Positions 35,434-48,048 of a DNA stretch of 64,000 bases are shown piece by piece (position 1 is the first letter of the stretch; each line of letters begins with the position of its first letter). The notes under the pieces are model-generated. The model worked only from the letters and a program-made list of their open reading frames with translations, searched no databases and was not told the origin of the DNA. The translations under genes were made by a program, and so were the position numbers. Source of the stretch: Morinoia aosen. Lineage: Eukaryota; Arthropoda; Malacostraca; Amphipoda; Talitridae. Location of the stretch: contig JASJYW010000026.1 in assembly GCA_030386875.1 (NCBI GenBank), positions 13,348,246 through 13,412,245 of the forward strand. Direction: 5' to 3'.

Positions 35434-35440
35434 TATAAAA
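35434..35440 (+). promoter_or_regulatory. TATA box in 3' LTR of copy 2
   Basis: tataaaa, about 37 bases into the LTR; the best TATA match among the LTRs of this copy. Confidence 0.6.
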
Positions 35441-35502
35441 TCCGTATTTGTCGAGGCTTAGACGCTCATTCGTCTTCTGTCCACCCTGCTACCACATCTG
35501 AC

Positions 35503-35508
35503 AATAAA
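35503..35508 (+). terminator. polyadenylation signal in 3' LTR of copy 2
   Basis: AATAAA, about 106 bases into the LTR and 50 bases before its end, a suitable place for 3' end formation of the element RNA. Confidence 0.65.
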
Positions 35509-35558
35509 ACCCGCCAAGACTTCACTCTGAGTTTCCCTCTACCCGCGTAGGTCGCATA

Positions 35559-35562
35559 GCGA
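35559..35562. repeat. target-site duplication gcga, right copy
   Basis: Second copy of the 4-bp target-site duplication (see 25590-25593). Four bases is usual for gypsy-type integrases. Confidence 0.92.
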
Positions 35563-38500
35563 CATAGGCGGAAAGAGCATATTTAGCCGATTCCACGGTC
35601 GACAGAGCTAAAATGCGTGTTTTGGGCCATTCCTAGGCCGAATGCGGTGAAAATCACGTCGTTTGCTGTTTCCCGTGGCGACATAGGCGGAAAGTGCATA
35701 TTTAGCCGATTCCACGGTCGACAGAGCTTAAATGCGTGTTTTGGGCCATTCCTAGGCCGGATGCGGTGAAAATCACGTCATTTGCTGTTTCCCGTGGCGA
35801 CATAGGCGGAAAGTGCATATTTAGCCGATTCCACGGTCGACAGAGCTAAAATGCGTGTTTTGAGCCATTCCTAGGCCGAATGCGGTTAAAATCACGTCGT
35901 TTGCTGTTTCCCGTAGCGACATAGGCGGAAAGTGCATATTTAGCCGATTCACGGTCGACAGAGCTAAAATGCGTGTTTTGGGCCATTCCTAGGCCGAATG
36001 CGGTGAAAATCACGTCGTTTGCTGTTTCCCGTGGCGACATAGGCGGAAAGTGCATATTTAGCCGATTCCACGGTCGACAGAGCTAAAATGCGTGTTTTGG
36101 GCCATTCCTAGGCCGAATGCGGTGAAAATCACGTCGTTTGCTGTTTCCCGTGGCGACATAGGCGGAAAGTGCATATTTAGCCGATTCCACAGTCGACAGA
36201 GCTAAAATGCGTGTTTTGGGCCATTCCTAGGCCGAATGCGGTGAAAATCACGTCGTTTGCTGTTTCCCGTGGCGACATAGGCGGAAAGTGCATATTTAGC
36301 CGATTCCTCGGTCGACAGAGCTAAAATGCGTGTTTTGGGCCATTCCTAGGCCGAATGCGGTGAAAATCACGTCGTTTGCTGTTTCCCGTGGCGACATAGG
36401 CGGAAAGTGCATATTTAGCCGATTCCACGGTCGACATAGCTAAAATGCGTGTTTTGGGCCATTCCTAGGCCAATGCGGTGAAAATTCCGTCGGTTGCTGT
36501 TTCCCGTGGCGACATAGGCGGAAAGTGCATATTTAGCCGATTCCACGGTCGACAGAGCTAAAATGCGTGTTTTGGGCCATTCCTAGGGCGAATGCGGTGA
36601 AAATCACGTCGTTTGCTGTTTTCCGTGGCGACATAGGCGGAAAGTGCATATTTAGCCGATTCCACGGTCGACAGAGCTAAAATGCGTGTTTTGGGCCATT
36701 CCTAGGCCGAATGCGGTGAAAATCACGTCGTTTGCTGTTTCCCGTGGCGACATAGGCGGAAAGTGCATATTTAGCCGATTCCACGGTCGACAGAGCTAAA
36801 ATGCGTGTTTTGGGCCATTCCTAGGCCGAATGCGGTGAAAATCACGTCATTTGCTGTTTCCCGTGGCGACATAGGCGGAAAGTGCATATTTAGCCGATTC
36901 CACGGTCGACAGAGCTAAAATGCGTGTTTTGGGCCATTCCTAGGCCGAATGCGGTGAAAATCACGTCGTTTGCTGTTTCCCGTGGCGACATAGGCGGAAA
37001 GTGCATATATAGCCGAGTCCACGGTCGACAGAGCTAAAATGCCTGTTTTGGGACATTCCTAGGCCGAATGCGGTGAAAATCACGTCGTTTGCTGTTTCCC
37101 GTGGCGACATAGGCGGAAAGTGCATATTTTAGCCGATTCCACGGTCGACAGAGCTAAAATGCGTGTTTTGGGCCATTCCTAGGCCTAATGCGGTGAAAAT
37201 CACGTCGTTTGCTGTTTCCCGTGGCGACATAGGCGGAAAAAGCATATTTAGCCGATTCCATGGTCGACAGAGCTAAAATTCGTGTTTTGGGCCATTCCTA
37301 GGCCGAATGCGGTGAAAATCACGTCGTTTGCTGTTTCCCGTGGCGACATAGGCGGAAAGTGCATATTTAGCCGATTCCACGGTCGACAGAGCTAAAATGC
37401 GTGTTTTGGGCCATTCCTAGGCCGAATGCGGTGAAAATCACGTCGTTTGCTGTTTCCCGTGGCGACATAGGCGGAAAGTGCATATATAGCCGATTCACGG
37501 TCGACAGAGCTAAAATGCGTGTTTTGGACCATTCCTAGGCCGAATGCGGTGAAAATCACGTCGTTTGCTGTTTCCCGTGGCGACATAGGCGGAAAGTGCA
37601 TATTTAGCCGATTCCACGGTCGACAGAGCTAAAATGCGTGTTTTGGGCCATTCCTAGGCTGGATGCGGTGAAAATCACGTCGTTTGCTGTTTCCCGTGGC
37701 GACATAGGCGGAAAGTGCATATTTAGCCGATTCCACGGTCGACAGAGCTAAAATGCGTGTTTTGGGCCATTCCTAGGCCGAATGCGGTGAAAATCACTTC
37801 GTTTGCTGTTTCCCGTGGCGACATATTCGGAAAGTGCATATATAGCCGATTCCACGGTCGACAGAGCTAAAATGCGTTTTTTGGGCCATTCCTAGGCCGA
37901 ATGCGGTGAAAATCACGTCGATTGCTGTTTCCCGTGGCGACATAGGCGGAAAGTGCATATTTAGCCGATTCCACGGTCGACAGAGCTAAAATGCGTGTTT
38001 TGGGCCATTCCTAGGCCGAATGCGGTGAAAATCACGTCGTTTGCTGTTTCCCGTGGCGACATAGGCGGAAAGTGCATATTTAGCCGATTCACGGTCGACA
38101 GAGCTAAAATGCGTGTTTTGGGCCATTCCTAGGCCGAATGCGGTGAAAATCACGTCGTTTGCTGTTTCCCGTGGCGACATAGGCGGAAAGTGCATATTTA
38201 GCCAATTTCACAGACGACAGAGCTAAAATGCGTGTTTTGGGCCATTCCTAGGCCGAATGCGGTGAAAATCACGTCGTTTGCTGTTTGCCGTGGCGACATA
38301 GGCGGAAAGTGCATATTTAGCCGATTCCACGGTCGACAGAGCTAAAATGCGTGTTTTTGGCCATTCCTAGGCCGAATGCGGTGAAAATCACGTCGTTTGC
38401 TGTTTCCCGTGGCGACATAGGCGAAAAGTGCATATTTAGCCGATTCCACGGTCGACAGAGCTAAAATGCGTGTTTTGGGCCATTCTAGGCCGAATGCGGT

Positions 38501-41500
38501 GAAAATCACGTCGTTTGCTGTTTCCCGTGGCGACATAGGCGGAAAGTGCATATTTAGCCGATTCCACGGTCGACAGAGCTAAAATGCGTGTTTTGGGTCA
38601 TTCCTAGGCCGAATGCGGTGAAAATCACGTCGTTTGCTGTTTCCCGTGGCGACATAGGCGGAAAGTGCATATTTAGCCGATTCCACGGTCGACAGAGCAA
38701 AAATGCGTGTTTTGGGCCATTCCTAGGCCGAATGCGGTGAAAATCACGTCGTTTGCTGTTTCCCGTGGCGACATAGGCGGAAAGTGCATATTTAGCCGAT
38801 TCCACGGCCGACAGAGCTAAAATGCGTGTTTTGGGCCATTCCTAGGCCGAATGCGGTGAAAATTACGTCGTTTGCTGTTTCCGTGGCGACATAGGCGGAA
38901 AGTGCATATTAAGCCGATTCCACGGTCGACAGAGCAAAAATGCGTGTTATGGGCCATTCCTAGTCCGAATGCGGTGAAAATCACGTCGTTTGCTGTTTCC
39001 CGTGGCGACATAGGCGGAAAGTGCATATTTAGCCGATTCCACGGTCGACAGAGCTAAAATGCGTGTTTTGGGCCATTCCTAGGCCGAATGCGGTAAAAAT
39101 CAAGTCGTTTGCTGTTTCCCGTGGCGACATAGGCGGAAAGTGCATATTTAGCCGATTCCACGGTCGAGAGCTAAAATGCGTGTTTTGGGCCATTCCTAGG
39201 CCGAATGCGATGAAAATCACGTCGTTTGCTGTTTCCCGTGGCGACATGGGCGGAAAGTGCATATTTAGCCGATTCCACGGTCGACAGAGCTAAAATGCGT
39301 GTTTTGGGCCATTCCTAGGCCGAATGCGGTGAAAATCACGTCGTTTGCTGTTCCCCGTGGCGACATAGGCGGAAAGTGCATATTTAGCCGATTCCACGGT
39401 CGACAGAGCTAAAATGCGTGTTTTGGGCAATTCCTAGGCCGAATGCGGTGAAAATCACGTCGTTTGCTGTTTCCCGTGGCGACATAGGCGGAAAGTGCAT
39501 ATTTAGCCGATTCCACGGTCGACAGAGCTAAAATGCGTGTTTTGGACCATTCCTAGGCCGAATGCGGTGAAAATCACGTCGTTTGCTGTTTCCCGTGGCG
39601 ACATAGGCGGAAAGTGCATATTTAGCCGATTCCACGGTCGACAGAGCTAAAATGCGTGTTTTGGGCCATTCCTAGGCTGGATGCGGTGAAAATCACGTCG
39701 TTTGCTGTTTCCCGTGGCGACATAGGCGGAAAGTGCATATTTAGCCGATTCCACGGTCGACAGAGCTAAAATGCGTGTTTTGGGCAATTCCTAGGCCGAA
39801 TGCGGTGAAAATCACTTCATTTGCTGTTTCCCGTGGCGACATAGGCGGAAAGTGCATATATAGCCGATTCCACGGTCGACAGAGCTAAAATGCGTGTTTT
39901 GGGCCATTCCTAGGCCGAATGCGGTGAAAATCACGTCGATTGCTGTTTCCCGTGGCGACATAGGCGGAAAGTGCATATTTAGCCGATTCCACGGTCGACA
40001 GAGCTAAAATGCGTGTTTTGGGCCATTCCTAGGCCGAATGCGGTGAAAATCACGTCGTTTGCTGTTGCCCGTGGCGACATTGGCGGAAAGTGCATATTTA
40101 GCCGATTCCACGGTCGACAGAGCTAAAATGCATGTTTTGGGCCATTCCTAGGCCGAATGCGGTGAAATCACGTCGTTTGCTGTTTCCCGTGGCGACATAG
40201 GCGGAAAGTGCATATTTAGCCAATTTCACAGACGACAGAGCTAAAATGCGTGTTTTGGGCCATTCCTAGGCCGAATGCGGTGAAAATCACGTCGTTTGCT
40301 GTTTGCCGTGGCGACCATAGGCGGAAAGTGCATATTTAGCCGATTCCACGGTCGACAGAGCTAAAATGCGTGTTTTTGGCCATTCCTAGCCGAATGCAGT
40401 GAAAATCACGTCGTTTGCTGTTTCCCGTGGCGACATAGGCGAAAAGTGCATATTTAGCCGATTCCACGGTCGACAGAGCTAAAATGCGTGTTTTGGGCCA
40501 TTCCTAGGCCGAATGCGGTGAAAATCACGTCGTTTGCTGTTTCCGTGGCGACATAGGCGGAAAGTGCATATTTAGCCGATTCCACGGTCGACAGAGCTAA
40601 AATGCGTGTTTTGGTCATTCCTGGGCCGAATGCGGAGAAAATCACGTCGTTTGCTGTTTCCCGTGGCGACATAGGCGGAAAGTGCATATTTAGCCGATTC
40701 CACGGTCGACAGAGCAAAAATGCGTGTTTTGGGCCATTCCTAGGCCAAATGCGGTGAAAATCACGTCGTTTGCTGTTTCCCGTGGCGACATAGGCGGAAA
40801 GTGCATATTTAGCCGATTCCACGGCCGACAGAGCTAAAATGCGTGTTTTGGGCCATTCCTAGGCCGAATGCGGTGAAAATTACGTCGTTTGCTGTTTCCC
40901 GTGGCGACATAGGCGGAAAGTGCATATTAGGCCGATTCCACGGTCGACAGAGCAAAAATGCGTGTTATGGGCCATTCCTAGTCCGAATGCGGTGAAAATC
41001 ACGTCGTTTGCTGTTTCCCGTGGCGACATAGGCGGAAAGTGCATATTTAGCCGATTCCACGGCCGACAGAGCTAAAATGCGTGTTTTGGCCATTCCTAGG
41101 CCGAATGCGGTGAAAATTACGTCGTTTGCTGTTTCCCGTGGCGACATAGGCGGAAAGTGCATTTTTTAGCCGATTCCACGGTCGACAGAGCAAAAATGCG
41201 TGTTATGGGCCATTCCTAGTCCGAATGCGGTGAAAATCACGTCGTTTGCTGTTTCCCGTGGCGACATAGGCGGAAAGTGCATATTTAGCCGATTCCACGG
41301 TCGACAGAGCTAAAATGCGTGTTTTGGGCCATTCCTAGGCCGAATGCGGTAAAAATCAAGTCGTTTGCTGTTTCCCGTGGCGACATAGGCGGAAAGTGCA
41401 TATTTAGCCGATTCCACGGTCGACAGAGCTAAAATGCGTGTTTTGGGCCATTCCTAGGCCGAATGCGATGAAAATCACGTCGTTTGCTGTTTCCCGTGGC

Positions 41501-44500
41501 GACATGGGCGGAAAGTGCATATTTAGCCGATTCCACGGTCGACAGAGCTAAAATGCGTGTTTTGGGCCATTCCTAGGCCGAATGCGGTGAAAATCACGTC
41601 GTTTGCTGTTCCCCGTGGCGACATAGGCGAAAGTGCATATTTAGCCGATTCCACGGTCGACAGAGCTAAAATGCGTGTTTTGGGCCATTCCTAGGCCGAA
41701 TGCGGTGAAAATCACGTCGTTTGCTGTTTCCCGTGGCGACATAGGCGGAAAGTGCATATTTAGCCGATTCCACGGTCGACAGAGCTAAATGCGTGTTTTG
41801 GACCATTCCTAGGCCGAATGCGGTGAAAATCACGTCGTTGCTGTTTCCCGTGGCGACATAGGCGGAAAGTGCATATTTAGCCGATTCCACGGTCGACAGA
41901 GCTAAAATGCGTGTTTTGGGCCATTCCTAGGCTGGATGCGGTGAAAATCACGTCGTTTGCTGTTTCCCGTGGCGACATAGGCGGAAAGTGCATATTTAGC
42001 CGATTCCACGGTCGACAGAGCTAAAATGCGTGTTTTGGGCCATTCCTAGGCCGAATGCGGTGAAAATCACTTCGTTTGCTGTTTCCCGTGGCGACATAGG
42101 CGGAAAGTGCATATATAGCCGATTCCACGGTCGACAGAGCTAAAATGCGTGTTTTGGGCCATTCCTAGGCCGAATGCGGTGAAAATCACGTCGATTGCTG
42201 TTTCCCGTGGCGACATAGGCGGAAAGTGCATATTTAGCCGATTCCACGGTCGACAGAGCTAAAATGCGTGTTTTGGGCCATTCCTAGGCCGAATGCCGTG
42301 AAAATCACGTCGTTTGCTGTTGCCCGTGGCGACATAGGCGGAAAGTGCATATTTAGCCGATTCCACGGTCGACAGAGCTAAAATGCGTGTTTTGGGCCAT
42401 TCCTAGGCCGAATGCGGTGAAAATCACGTCGTTTGCTGTTTGCCGTGGCGACATAGGCGGAAAGTGCATATTTAGCCGATTCCACGGTCGACAGAGCTAA
42501 AATGCGTGTTTTTGGCCATTCCTAGGCCAAATGCGGTGAAAATCACGTCGTTTGCTGTTTCCCGTGGCGACATAGGCGAAAAGTGCATATTTAGCCGATT
42601 CCACGGTCGACAGAGCTAAAATGCGTGTTTTGGGCCATTCCTAGGCCGAATGCGGTGAAAATCACGTCGTTTGCTGTTTCCGTGGCGACATAGGCGGAAA
42701 GTGCATATTTAGCCGATTCCACGGTCGACAGAGCTAAAATGCGTGTTTTGGGTCATTCCTAGGCCGAATGCGGTGAAAATCACGTCGTTTGCTGTTTCCC
42801 GTGGCGACATAGGCGGAAAGTGCATATTTAGCCGATTCCACGGTCGACAGAGCAAAAATGCGTGTTTTGGGCCATTCCTAGGCCAAATGCGGTGAAAATC
42901 ACGTCGTTTGCTGTTTCCCGTGGCGACATAGGCGGAAAGTGCATATTTAGCCGATTCCACGGCCGACAGAGCTAAAATGCGTGTTTTGGGCCATTCCTAG
43001 GCCGAATGCGGTGAAAATTACGTCGTTTGCTGTTTCCCGTGGCGACATAGGCGGAAAGTGCATATTAGGCCGATTCCACGGTCGACAGAGCAAAAATGCG
43101 TGTTATGGGCCATTCCTAGTCCGAATGCGGTGAAAATCACGTCGTTTGCTGTTTCCCGTGGCGACATAGGCGGAAAGTGCATATTTAGCCGATTCCACGG
43201 TCGACAGAGCTAAAATGCGTGTTTTGGGCCATTCCTAGGCCGAATGCGGTGAAAATCACGTCGTTTGCTGTTTCCCGTGGCGACATAGGCGGAAAGTGCA
43301 TATTTAGCCGATTCCACGGTCGACAGAGCTAAAATGCGTGTTTTGGGCCATTCCTAGGCCGAATGCGGTAAAAATCAAGTCGTTTGCTGTTTCCCGTGGC
43401 GACATAGGCGGAAAGTGCATATTTAGCCGATTCCACGGTCGACAGAGCTAAAATGCGTGTTTTGGGCCATTCCTAGGCCGAATGCGATGAAAATCACGTC
43501 GTTTGCTGTTTCCTGTGGCGACATGGGCGGAAAGTGCATATTTAGCCGATTCCACGGTCGACAGAGCTAAAATGCGTGTTTTGGGCCATTCCTAGGCCGA
43601 ATGCGGTGAAAATCACGTCGTTTGCTGTTTCCCGTGGCGACATAGGCGGAAAGTGCATATTTAGCCGATTCCACGGTCGACAGAGCTAAAATGCGTGTTT
43701 TGGGCCATTCCTAGGCCGAATGCGGTGAAAATCACGTCGTTTGCTGTTTCCCGTGGCGACATAGGCGAAAAGTGCATATTTAGCCGATTCCACGGTCGAC
43801 ACAGCTAAAATGCGTGTTTTGGGCCATTCCTAGGCCGAATGCGGTGAAAATCACGTCGTTTGCTGTTTCCCGTGGCGACATAGGCGGAAAGTGCATATTT
43901 AGCCGATTCCACGGTCGACAGAGCTAAAATGCGTGTTTTGGGCCATTCCTTGGCCGAATGCGGTGAAAATCACGTCGTTTGCTGTTTCCCGTGGCGACAT
44001 AGGCGGAAAGTGCATATTTAGCCGATTCCACGGTCGACAGAGGTAAAATGCGTGTTTTGGGCCATTCCTAGGCCGAATGCGGTGAAAATCACGTCGTTTG
44101 CTGTTTCCCGTGGCGACATAGGCGGAAAGTGCATATTTATCCGATTCCACGGTCGACAGAGCTAAAATGCGTGTTTTGGGCCATTCCTAGGCCGAATGCG
44201 GTGAAAATCTCGTCGTTTGCTGTTTCCCGTGGCGACATAGGCGGAAAATGCATATTTAGCCGATTCCACGGTCGACAAAGCTAAAATGCGTGTTTTGGGC
44301 CATTCCTAGGCCGAATGCGGTGAAAATCACGTCGTTTGCTGTTTCCCGTGGCGACATAGGCGGAAAGTGAATATTTAGCCGATTCCACGGTCGACAGAGC
44401 TAAAATGCGTGTTTTGGGTCATTCCTAGGCCGAATGCGGTGAAAATCACGTCGTTTGCTGTTTCCCGTGGCGACATAGACGGAAAGTGCATATTTAGCCG

Positions 44501-47500
44501 ATTCCACGGTCGACAGAGCAAAAATGCGTGTTTTGGGCCATTCCTAGGCCGAATGCGGTGAAAATCACGTCGTTTGCTGTTTCCCGTGGCGACATAGGCG
44601 GAAAGTGCATATTTAGCCGATTCCACGGCCGACAGAGCTAAAATGCGTGTTTTGGGCCATTCCTAGGCCGAATGCGATGAAAATTACGTCGTTTGCTGTT
44701 TCCCGTGGCGACATAGGCGGAAAGTGCATATAAAGCCGATTCCACGGTCGACAGAGCAAAAATGCGTGTTTTTGGGCCATTCCTAGTCCGAATGCGGTGA
44801 AAATCACGTCGTTTGCTGTTTCCCGTGGCGACATAGGCGGAAAGTGCATATTTAGCCGATTCCACGGTCGACAGAGCTAAAATGCGTGTTTTGGGCCATT
44901 CCTAGGCCGAATGCGGTGAAAATCACGTCGTTTGCTGTTTCCCGTGGCGACATAGGCGGAAAGTGCATATTTAGCCGATTCCACGGTCGACAGAGCTAAA
45001 ATGCGTGTTTTGGGCCATTCCTAGGCCGAATGCGGTGAAATTCACGTCGTTTGCTGTTTCCCGTGGCGACATAGGCGAAAAGTGCATATTCAGCCGATTC
45101 CACGGTCGACACAGCTAAAATGCGTGTTTTGGGCCATTCCTAGGCCGAATGCGGTGAAAATCACGTCGTTTGCTGTTTCCCGTGGCGACATAGGCGGAAA
45201 GTGCATATTTAGCCGATTCCACGGTCGACAGAGCTAAAATGCGTATTTTGGGCATTCCTTGGCCGAATGCGGTGAAAATCACGTCGTTTGCTGTTTCCCG
45301 TGGCGACATAGCGGAAAGTGCATATGTAGCCGATTCCACGGTCGACAGAGCTAAAATGCGTGTTATGGGCCATTCGTAGGCCGAATGCGGTGAAAATCAC
45401 GTCGTTTGCTGTTTCCCGTGGCGACATAGGCGGAAAGTGCATATTTAGCCGATTCCACGTTCGACAGAGCTAAAATGCGTGTTTTGGGCCATTCCTAGGC
45501 CGAATGCGGTGAAAATCACGTCGTTTGCTGTTTCCGTGGCGACATAGGCGGAAAGTGCATATTTAGCCGATTCCACGGTCGACAGAGCTAAAATGCGTGT
45601 TTTGGGCCATTCCTAGGCCGAATGCGGTGAAAATCACGTCGTTTGCTGTTTCCCGTGGCGACATAGGCGGAAAGTGCATATTAAGCCGATTCCACGGTCG
45701 ACAGAGCAAAAATGCGTGTTTTGGGCCATTCCTAGTCCGAATGCGGTGAAAATCACGTCGTTTGCTGTTTCCCGTGGCGACATAGGCGGAAAGTGCATAT
45801 TTAGCCGATTCCACGGTCGACAGAGCTAAAATGCGTGTTTTGGGCCATTCCTAGGCCGAATGCGGTGAAAATCACGTCGTTTGCTGTTTCCCGTGGCGAC
45901 ATAGGCGGAAAGTGCATATTTAGCCGATTCCACGGTCGACAGAGCTAAAATGCGTGTTTTGGGCCATTCCTTGGCCGAATGCGGTGGAAATCACGTCGTT
46001 TGCTGTTTCCCGTGGCGACATAGGCGGAAAGTGCATATTTAGCCGATTCCACGGTCGACAGTGCTAAAATGCGTGTTTTGGGCCATTCTTAGGCCCAATG
46101 CGGTGAAAATCACGTCGTTTGCTGTTTCCCGTGGCGACATAGGCGGAAAATGCATATTTAGCCGATTCCACGGTCGACAGAGCTAAAATGCGTGTTTTGG
46201 GCCATTCCTAGGCCGAATGCGGTGAAAATCACGTCGTTTGCTGTTTCCCGTGGTGACATAGGCGGAAAGTGCATATTTAGCCGATTCCACGGTCGACAGA
46301 GCTAAAATGCGTGTTTTGGGCCATTCCTAGGCCGAATGCGGTGAAAATCACGTCGTTTGCTGTTTCCCGTGGCGACATAGGCGGAAAGTGCATTTTTAGC
46401 CGATTCCACGGTCGACAGAGCTAAAATGCGTGTTTTGGGCCATTCCTAGGCCGAATGCGGTGAAAATCACGTCGTTTGCTGTTTCCCGTGGCGACATAGG
46501 CGGAAAGTGCATATTTAGCCGATTCCACGGTCGACAAAGCTAACATGCGTGTTTTGGCCATTCCTAGGCCGAATGCAGTGAAAATCACGTCGTTTGCTGT
46601 TTCCCGTGGCAACATAGGCGGAAAGTGCATATTTAGCCGATTCTACGGTCGACAGAGCTAAAATGCGTGTTTTGGGCCATTCCTAGGCCGAATGCGGTGA
46701 AATCACGTCGTTTGCTGTTTCCCGTGGCGACATAGGCGGAAAGTGCATATTTAGCCGATTCCACGGTCGACAAAGCTAAAATGCGTGTTTTGGGCCATTC
46801 CTAGGCCGAATGCGGTGAAAATCACGTCGTTTGCTGTTTCCCGTGGCGACATAGGCGGAAAGTGCATATTTAGCCGATTCCACGGTCGACAGAGCTAAAA
46901 TGCGTGTTTTGGGCCATTCCTTGGCCGAATGCGGTGAAAATCACGTCGTTTGCTGTTTCCCGTGGCGACATAGGCGGAAAGTGCAGATTTAGCCGATTTC
47001 ACGGTCGGCAGAGGTAAAATGCGTGTTTTGGGGCCATTCCTAGGCCGAATGCGGTGAAAATCACGTCGTTTGCTGTTTCCCGTGGCGACATAGGCGGAAA
47101 GTGCATATTTAGCCGATTCCACGGTCGACAGAGCTAAAATGCGTGTTTTGGGCCATTCCTAGGCCGAATGCGGTGAAAATCTCGTCGTTTGCTGTTTCCC
47201 GTGGCGACATAGGCGGGAAGTGCATATTTAGCCGATTCCACGGTCGACAAAGCTAAAATGCGTGTTTTGGTCCATTCCTAGGCCGAATGCGGTGAAAATC
47301 ACGTCGTTTGCTGTTTCCCGTGGCGACATAGGCGGAAAGTGCATATTTAGCCGATTCCACGGTCGACAGAGCTAAAATGCGTGTTATGGGCCATTCCTAG
47401 GCCGAATGCGGTGAAAATCACGTCGTTTGCTGTTTCCCGTGGCGACATAGGCGGAAAGTGCATATTTAGCCGATTCCACGGTCGACAGAGCTAAAATGCG

Positions 47501-47548
47501 TGTTTTGGGCCATTCCTAGGCCGAATGCGGTGAAAATCACGTCGTTTG
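35563..47548. repeat. 119-bp satellite, array C left part
   Basis: About 100 monomers, same orientation as A and B, mostly taggccgaa and ataggcgg. Private variants recur at 17-19 monomers: ggctggatgcgg at 37657, 39675 and 41930 (2018 and 2255 bp apart); caatttcacagacgac near 38203 and 40221; gttatgggccattcctagtcc near 38947, 40967, 41207 and 43105. The higher-order unit therefore varies in length by whole monomers. No gene is seen. Confidence 0.96.
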
Positions 47549-48048
47549 NNNNNNNNNNNNNNNNNNNNNNNNNNNNNNNNNNNNNNNNNNNNNNNNNNNN
47601 NNNNNNNNNNNNNNNNNNNNNNNNNNNNNNNNNNNNNNNNNNNNNNNNNNNNNNNNNNNNNNNNNNNNNNNNNNNNNNNNNNNNNNNNNNNNNNNNNNNN
47701 NNNNNNNNNNNNNNNNNNNNNNNNNNNNNNNNNNNNNNNNNNNNNNNNNNNNNNNNNNNNNNNNNNNNNNNNNNNNNNNNNNNNNNNNNNNNNNNNNNNN
47801 NNNNNNNNNNNNNNNNNNNNNNNNNNNNNNNNNNNNNNNNNNNNNNNNNNNNNNNNNNNNNNNNNNNNNNNNNNNNNNNNNNNNNNNNNNNNNNNNNNNN
47901 NNNNNNNNNNNNNNNNNNNNNNNNNNNNNNNNNNNNNNNNNNNNNNNNNNNNNNNNNNNNNNNNNNNNNNNNNNNNNNNNNNNNNNNNNNNNNNNNNNNN
48001 NNNNNNNNNNNNNNNNNNNNNNNNNNNNNNNNNNNNNNNNNNNNNNNN
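47549..48048. other. assembly gap, 500 N
   Basis: Exactly 500 N, probably a placeholder for a gap of unknown length inside the satellite. Monomers on both sides are of similar type. Confidence 0.99.

Larger units (their letters stand above)
25594..35558 (+). mobile_element. Ty3/gypsy LTR retroelement, copy 2 (both LTRs, broken)
   Basis: Fossil copy of 9965 bp, structurally complete. Its order is 5' LTR, leader, gag, protease, RT, RNase H, integrase, a 2.6-kb 3' region, polypurine tract and 3' LTR. It is flanked by a perfect 4-bp target-site duplication. The two LTRs differ by three substitutions and one single-base indel over about 161 bp (about 2%), pointing to a fairly recent insertion; no rate is assumed. 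The coding frames are broken, with about five interruptions. It sits inside one satellite monomer whose phase continues across it. Confidence 0.96.
35398..35558 (+). repeat. 3' LTR of copy 2 (161 bp)
   Basis: Matches 25594-25755 except for three substitutions and one single-base indel. It is followed by the gcga duplication and then satellite in continuing phase. Confidence 0.95.
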
